Under the pieces are notes generated by a model. That model saw only the letters and a program-made list of their open reading frames with translations. It ran no database searches and was not told the origin of the DNA. A stretch of DNA of 36,998 nucleotides from Candidatus Alistipes stercoravium. GTDB taxonomy: Bacteria; Bacteroidota; Bacteroidia; Bacteroidales; Rikenellaceae. How positions within the stretch are numbered: the stretch's first letter is position 1; each line of letters starts with the position of its first letter. The position numbers and the translations under genes were made by a program. The DNA lies in assembly GCA_019119615.1 (NCBI GenBank), contig DWWQ01000053.1, positions 1 through 36,998 of the forward strand, read 5' to 3'. Positions 34,166 through 36,998 of the stretch are shown here, in pieces.

Positions 34166-34870
34166 ATGAAAAGTACGCTTTTTAACATGACTGCCGTGCT
34201 CTTCGGCATCACGCTCATCTCGTCGGCCGGCGTGGGGGTTGTGAACATGATTACCGTGGAGCCGATCGCAGCGGCCAAGCAGGCTGCGACGACGGCGGCG
34301 CTCACGGAGGTTCTCCCGGCCTTCGACGAGACGACGACCGAGGAGCTCACGATCGACGAGATGCCGATCGTGGTCTATACCGCGACAAAAGGCGGTGCCG
34401 TAGCCGGCTACGCCGTGCAGACGATGACCAAGCAGGGCTTCAGCGGCGTGGTGCGGCTGATGGTTGGCTTTACGCCCGAGGGCGAAGTGGTGAACGTAAA
34501 TGTGCTGGAGCAGTCCGAAACTCCGGGTCTCGGAACGAAGATGACCGAGGAGGGCAATCCGCTCCTGAAGAGTATTCAGGGACAGCGCCTTGAGGACAAG
34601 CAGCTCGTGGACGGCCGTCTGGCCGTACGCAAGGACGGCGGCGATGTCGATGCACTGACGGCTGCGACCATCTCGTCGCGCGCCTATGTCGATGCCATCA
34701 ACCGGGCCTGGATGGCTTATAAGAGTGTGGCAACGGGGGCCGCTCCCGCGGATGTGGCGTCGGGTGCTTCGCAGACGGCGCAACCGGCAGCGGCTCCGGC
34801 CGATACGGAGGTAACGGATGCTGCGGACAACAAGGAACCGGAGGTTCAGAAAGGAGGTCAGAATGAATAA
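34166..34870 (+). CDS. rnfG: Rnf complex subunit G (periplasmic FMN-binding subunit)
   Basis: 234 residues from the ATG at 34166, preceded by GGAGG. An N-terminal membrane anchor spans about 7-30. The FMN_bind domain is on the outer side of the membrane, with SETPGLGTKM (about 117-126) and the flavinylation motif DALTAATISSRAY (about 162-174); T168 is the likely phosphoester acceptor. The usual second-position Gly of the (S/T)GAT motif is Ala here, a variation I believe is frequent in Bacteroidetes. The C-terminal about 45 residues are Ala/Pro/Asp-rich and likely disordered. The last 8 bp overlap the start of rnfE. Confidence 0.93.
   Translation: MKSTLFNMTAVLFGITLISSAGVGVVNMITVEPIAAAKQAATTAALTEVLPAFDETTTEELTIDEMPIVVYTATKGGAVAGYAVQTMTKQGFSGVVRLMVGFTPEGEVVNVNVLEQSETPGLGTKMTEEGNPLLKSIQGQRLEDKQLVDGRLAVRKDGGDVDALTAATISSRAYVDAINRAWMAYKSVATGAAPADVASGASQTAQPAAAPADTEVTDAADNKEPEVQKGGQNE
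34853..34858 (+). promoter_or_regulatory. Shine-Dalgarno (AGGAGG) for rnfE
   Basis: AAAGGAGGT sits just before the rnfE ATG at 34863, inside the rnfG coding sequence. Together with the GGAGG of rnfG it suggests tuned translation of these two subunits. Confidence 0.6.
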
Positions 34871-35447
34871 GCTGAAGATCATATTGAGCGGGATTGTCAA
34901 GAACAATCCGACGTTCGTGCTGGTGCTGGGTATGTGCCCCACGCTGGGAACGACGACCTCGGCCGCGAACGGCATGGGCATGGGCCTTGCGACGACCGCC
35001 GTGCTGATCATGTCGAACCTGGTCATTTCGCTCATCAAGAACCTCATTCCGGACAAGGTGCGCATCCCGGCCTTCATCGTGGTGATCGCCTCGTTCGTAA
35101 CGATCATCCAGATGCTCATGGAGGCCTTCGTTCCGACGCTCTACGCCTCGCTGGGTGTCTTCATCCCGCTGATCGTCGTGAACTGCATCATTCTGGGCCG
35201 CGCCGAGGCCTTCGCCTCGAAGAACTCGCCCTTCGACTCGATGCTCGACGGTGTGGGAATCGGTATCGGCTTCACCCTTTCGCTGACGGTGATCGGCGCC
35301 GTGCGCGAGATCCTGGGCAGCGGAGCCATTTTCGGCATGAACCTCGGCATCTCGAACTACATGCCGCTGGTCTTCATCCTGGCTCCGGGCGGCTTTCTCA
35401 CGCTGGGTTACCTGATGGTCCTGTTTAACAAATTAGTCAAGAAGTAG
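34863..35447 (+). CDS. rnfE: Rnf complex subunit E (membrane subunit)
   Basis: 194 residues from the ATG at 34863, within the rnfG 3' end and preceded by AAAGGAGGT. Six membrane segments are expected, beginning with [20 protein letters not shown] (about 15-34), whose Cys-containing half-channel motif is shared with RnfA. RnfE and RnfA form an inverted pair that binds a 2Fe-2S cluster in the membrane and takes part in ion transport. The C-terminal [19 protein letters not shown] is typical. An upstream in-frame ATG at 34818 would add hydrophilic residues within rnfG and was rejected. The rnfA start is 4 bp after its stop codon. Confidence 0.94.
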   Translation: MNKLKIILSGIVKNNPTFVLVLGMCPTLGTTTSAANGMGMGLATTAVLIMSNLVISLIKNLIPDKVRIPAFIVVIASFVTIIQMLMEAFVPTLYASLGVFIPLIVVNCIILGRAEAFASKNSPFDSMLDGVGIGIGFTLSLTVIGAVREILGSGAIFGMNLGISNYMPLVFILAPGGFLTLGYLMVLFNKLVKK

Positions 35448-35451
35448 AGTC

Positions 35452-36030
35452 ATGGAGATATCCTATTTCGCAATCATCATCGGCGCCATCTTCGTCAATA
35501 ACGTCGTATTGGCGCAGTTCCTGGGCATCTGTCCCTTCCTGGGCGTGTCGTCGAAGGTCGAGACGTCGCTCGGCATGGGAGCCGCCGTTACGTTCGTCAT
35601 GGCGCTTACGGCCGTCGTTGCCTGGCCGATTCAGACCTATATCCTCGTGCCGCTGGGCATCGAGTACATGCAGACCATCGTCTTCATTCTGGTCATTGCC
35701 GCACTGGTGCAGATGGTCGAGATCATCCTCAAGAAGGTCTCGCCGTCGCTCTACCAGGCGTTGGGTATCTTCCTGCCGCTCATCACGACGAACTGCGCCG
35801 TGCTGGGTGTGGCTATTCTGATGATCCAGAAGGAGTTCACGCTGTTGCAGAGCGTTGTCTATTCGGTCTCCACGGCCTTGGGCTTCGCTCTCGCGCTGGT
35901 ACTCTTCGCCGGTATCCGCGAACGTCTGGACTTCGAGGAGGTTCCCGCCGCATTCCGCGGCGTGCCCATCGCCCTGATTACGGCGAGCATCCTCGCCCTG
36001 GCCTTCCTGGGATTCTCGGGACTGGTATAG
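35452..36030 (+). CDS. rnfA: Rnf complex subunit A (membrane subunit)
   Basis: 192 residues, normal. Six membrane segments; the first half carries [20 protein letters not shown] (about 16-35) and the second half [11 protein letters not shown] (about 111-121), the two conserved Cys regions that in the RnfA/RnfE pair coordinate an intramembrane 2Fe-2S cluster. Last gene of the rnf operon. An 11-bp terminator hairpin follows. Confidence 0.95.
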   Translation: MEISYFAIIIGAIFVNNVVLAQFLGICPFLGVSSKVETSLGMGAAVTFVMALTAVVAWPIQTYILVPLGIEYMQTIVFILVIAALVQMVEIILKKVSPSLYQALGIFLPLITTNCAVLGVAILMIQKEFTLLQSVVYSVSTALGFALALVLFAGIRERLDFEEVPAAFRGVPIALITASILALAFLGFSGLV

Positions 36031-36051
36031 TGCGATTCTGTTATCCGAAAG

Positions 36052-36087
36052 AAAACCCGGAGTCTTTCATAGACTCCGGGTTTTTTG
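36052..36087 (+). terminator. Intrinsic terminator of the nadE-rseC-rnf operon
   Basis: AACCCGGAGTC (36054-36064) pairs perfectly with GACTCCGGGTT (36072-36082) around a 7-nt loop, followed by a T-run to 36086. On minus the run of T from 36051-36055 is short, so it may weakly serve the sialidase gene too. Confidence 0.92.
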
Positions 36088-36110
36088 TGCCCGTGGGGCG
36101 GCGCGGCAGG

Positions 36111-36150
36111 TGGCTGCAGACATTAACGGCTGGCTGCAGACATCAACGGC
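36111..36150. repeat. 20-bp tandem duplication at the sialidase 3' end
   Basis: Two consecutive 20-bp units, TGGCTGCAGACATTAACGGC at 36111-36130 and the same with one T-to-C change at 36131-36150. The second unit contains the stop codon of the sialidase gene (36145-36143). Confidence 0.8.
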
Positions 36151-36998
36151 CGTCGTCCGCGCCGTCCGTGAGCCACTCCATCGTCAGCCGCGTAAAGCGG
36201 ATCTCGAATCCCGTGTCCCAGTCTCCGACCTCGGTCAGCAGACCGATCGAGCCGTCCGCGAGCCGTGTCAGCGAGGAGTATCCCGAGGGGCAGTCCCATA
36301 CGGTCTTGCGCACGGGCCATGTCTTGCCCTCGTCGTAGCTTAACGCTACGGAGACGTTTCGCCGCTCGGCCGTGTCGGCCGGAATCGAGTGCAGCAGCCG
36401 GTCGCGGCGGGCTCCCTCGCTGCGGAGCGAGTAGCGGAGCAGGTCTCCGTTGCAGGCCGGGTCCGGCAGGTCGCGCCATTCGCCGACTTCGCTCCAGCTG
36501 GCGCCCTTGTCGTGCGAGAGCGTGTAGCGCCGGTATCCCATGTCGGGATTGCGGATGCTCATGAGCCAGCTGCCGTCCGCCAGTTCGATGATTTTCGACT
36601 CGTCGCCGCAGTGGGAGGCTTCAGCCGGCAGCAGGTGCCAGGTGTGTCCGCCGTCATCCGAGCGGCAGACATAGTTGCGCAGCGGCGGCCATTTGTCGCC
36701 TGTGCGGTGTGCCGCCACGACGAAGAGCAGCCCGCCGTCGGCAAGTTGCAGGGCGCGTCCCGAGGCGGCGAAGAGCCCCGAGAGGGAATCCACCGCGGGT
36801 GCCGGACACTCCGGGCCGTAGATTTGTGGCGTGATGCGCGTCGGGGCGCTCCACGTCAGTCCGTCGTCGCTGCTGCGTGCCACCTCGATGTCGAGGGGGT
36901 GCTCGGCCGTCGAGGCCCACAGTCCGCAGCCGGAGGCGAAGATGCAGACCACCTCTCCCGTGGTGCGGTCCGCGACCACGGCGGCATCGCCGTATCCG
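36143..36998 (-). CDS. Sialidase (exo-alpha-sialidase, GH33-like), 5' end outside window
   Basis: The frame is open to the right edge, so only the C-terminal about 284 residues are seen. Four Asp-box (SxDxGxxW) repeats are visible: SSDDGLTWSAP, RSDDGGHTWHLL, SHDKGASWSEV and SYDEGKTWPVR, which mark the six-bladed beta-propeller of sialidases. The closing motif YSSLTRLADGSIGLLTEVGD resembles the end of bacterial GH33 sialidases (GYSDL..LPDGxIGLLYE), with Tyr in the place of the catalytic nucleophile, and AVVADRTTGEVVCIFASG resembles their first blade. These enzymes release sialic acid from mucin or other glycans; a secreted or periplasmic location is expected but the signal peptide lies outside. 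The stop codon falls inside a 20-bp tandem duplication. Confidence 0.85.
   Translation of the reverse strand, partial: GYGDAAVVADRTTGEVVCIFASGCGLWASTAEHPLDIEVARSSDDGLTWSAPTRITPQIYGPECPAPAVDSLSGLFAASGRALQLADGGLLFVVAAHRTGDKWPPLRNYVCRSDDGGHTWHLLPAEASHCGDESKIIELADGSWLMSIRNPDMGYRRYTLSHDKGASWSEVGEWRDLPDPACNGDLLRYSLRSEGARRDRLLHSIPADTAERRNVSVALSYDEGKTWPVRKTVWDCPSGYSSLTRLADGSIGLLTEVGDWDTGFEIRFTRLTMEWLTDGADDGR

Noticed and set aside
36030..36338. Possible small gene after rnfA on plus
   Set aside because: It runs through the rnf terminator and the 20-bp repeat and is antisense to the sialidase; no promoter or family features.

Overview
The window looks like chromosome of a GC-rich gut Bacteroidales, most probably Alistipes or a close Rikenellaceae relative. 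The reasons are: Bacteroidetes-type promoters (TTTG/TTG near -33 and TAnnTTTG near -7) in front of many genes; few Shine-Dalgarno sequences; Bacteroidetes-style proteins (plug-domain protein, heterodimeric M16 pair, GH3-family protein, RnfB with an Ala/Pro-rich tail); and an anaerobic energy set built on pyruvate:ferredoxin oxidoreductase and Rnf. The genus is an inference; nothing here is strictly diagnostic. No rRNA, tRNA, CRISPR array, insertion sequence or prophage gene was seen.

Layout. 1-840 is the 3' end of a TonB-plug-like protein. 934-7196 is a tight minus-strand cluster read lptB > aroA > aroC > prmC > recX > M23 peptidase (envelope export, shikimate pathway, release-factor methylation, RecA modulation, cell wall), with stop/start overlaps over its distal part. 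7296-10026 on plus is recQ followed by two tiny membrane proteins. 10215-11033 is ksgA. 11104-13607 on minus is an M16 protease pair, one catalytic and one lacking the zinc motif. 13972-17499 is the large por gene. 17665-19084 holds two lipoproteins. 19232-19825 on minus is rplU-rpmA. 20108-20953 is a CysQ-like phosphatase. 21063-21320 on minus is a small Cys-rich membrane protein that shares a divergent promoter with trkA. 21477-28592 on plus is trkA, GH3, deoxynucleoside kinase, RsmF-like methyltransferase, MerR regulator, Nif3-like protein and zinc-ribbon coiled-coil protein. 28775-36030 on plus is nadE-rseC-rnfBCDGEA. 36143 to the right edge on minus is the 3' part of a sialidase.

How it fits together. 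Por oxidises pyruvate and yields reduced ferredoxin. Rnf oxidises ferredoxin, reduces NAD+ and pumps ions. nadE, which makes NAD+, lies 4 bp upstream of rseC-rnf and is probably cotranscribed with it. The strongest unexplained signal is a shared palindrome, TGTTA-N6-TAACA. It occurs twice, 22 bp apart, upstream of por and once upstream of nadE-rnf. It resembles operators of Rex (the NADH/NAD+ sensor) or of the Crp/Fnr superfamily, and suggests one redox regulator for ferredoxin production and ferredoxin use. A second notable point is that NadE appears to have lost the catalytic cysteine of its glutaminase (nitrilase) domain.

Smaller points of interest are: two promoters whose -7 box lies only 5-7 nt from the start codon (leaderless ksgA and M16 mRNAs); a symmetric divergent promoter at trkA; a terminator whose T-tract doubles as the next gene's -33 box; a clostridial-looking short AroC; and a 20-bp tandem duplication spanning the sialidase stop codon. 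Start codons were moved inward wherever signal peptides, family N-termini, stop/start overlaps or promoter positions argued for it.
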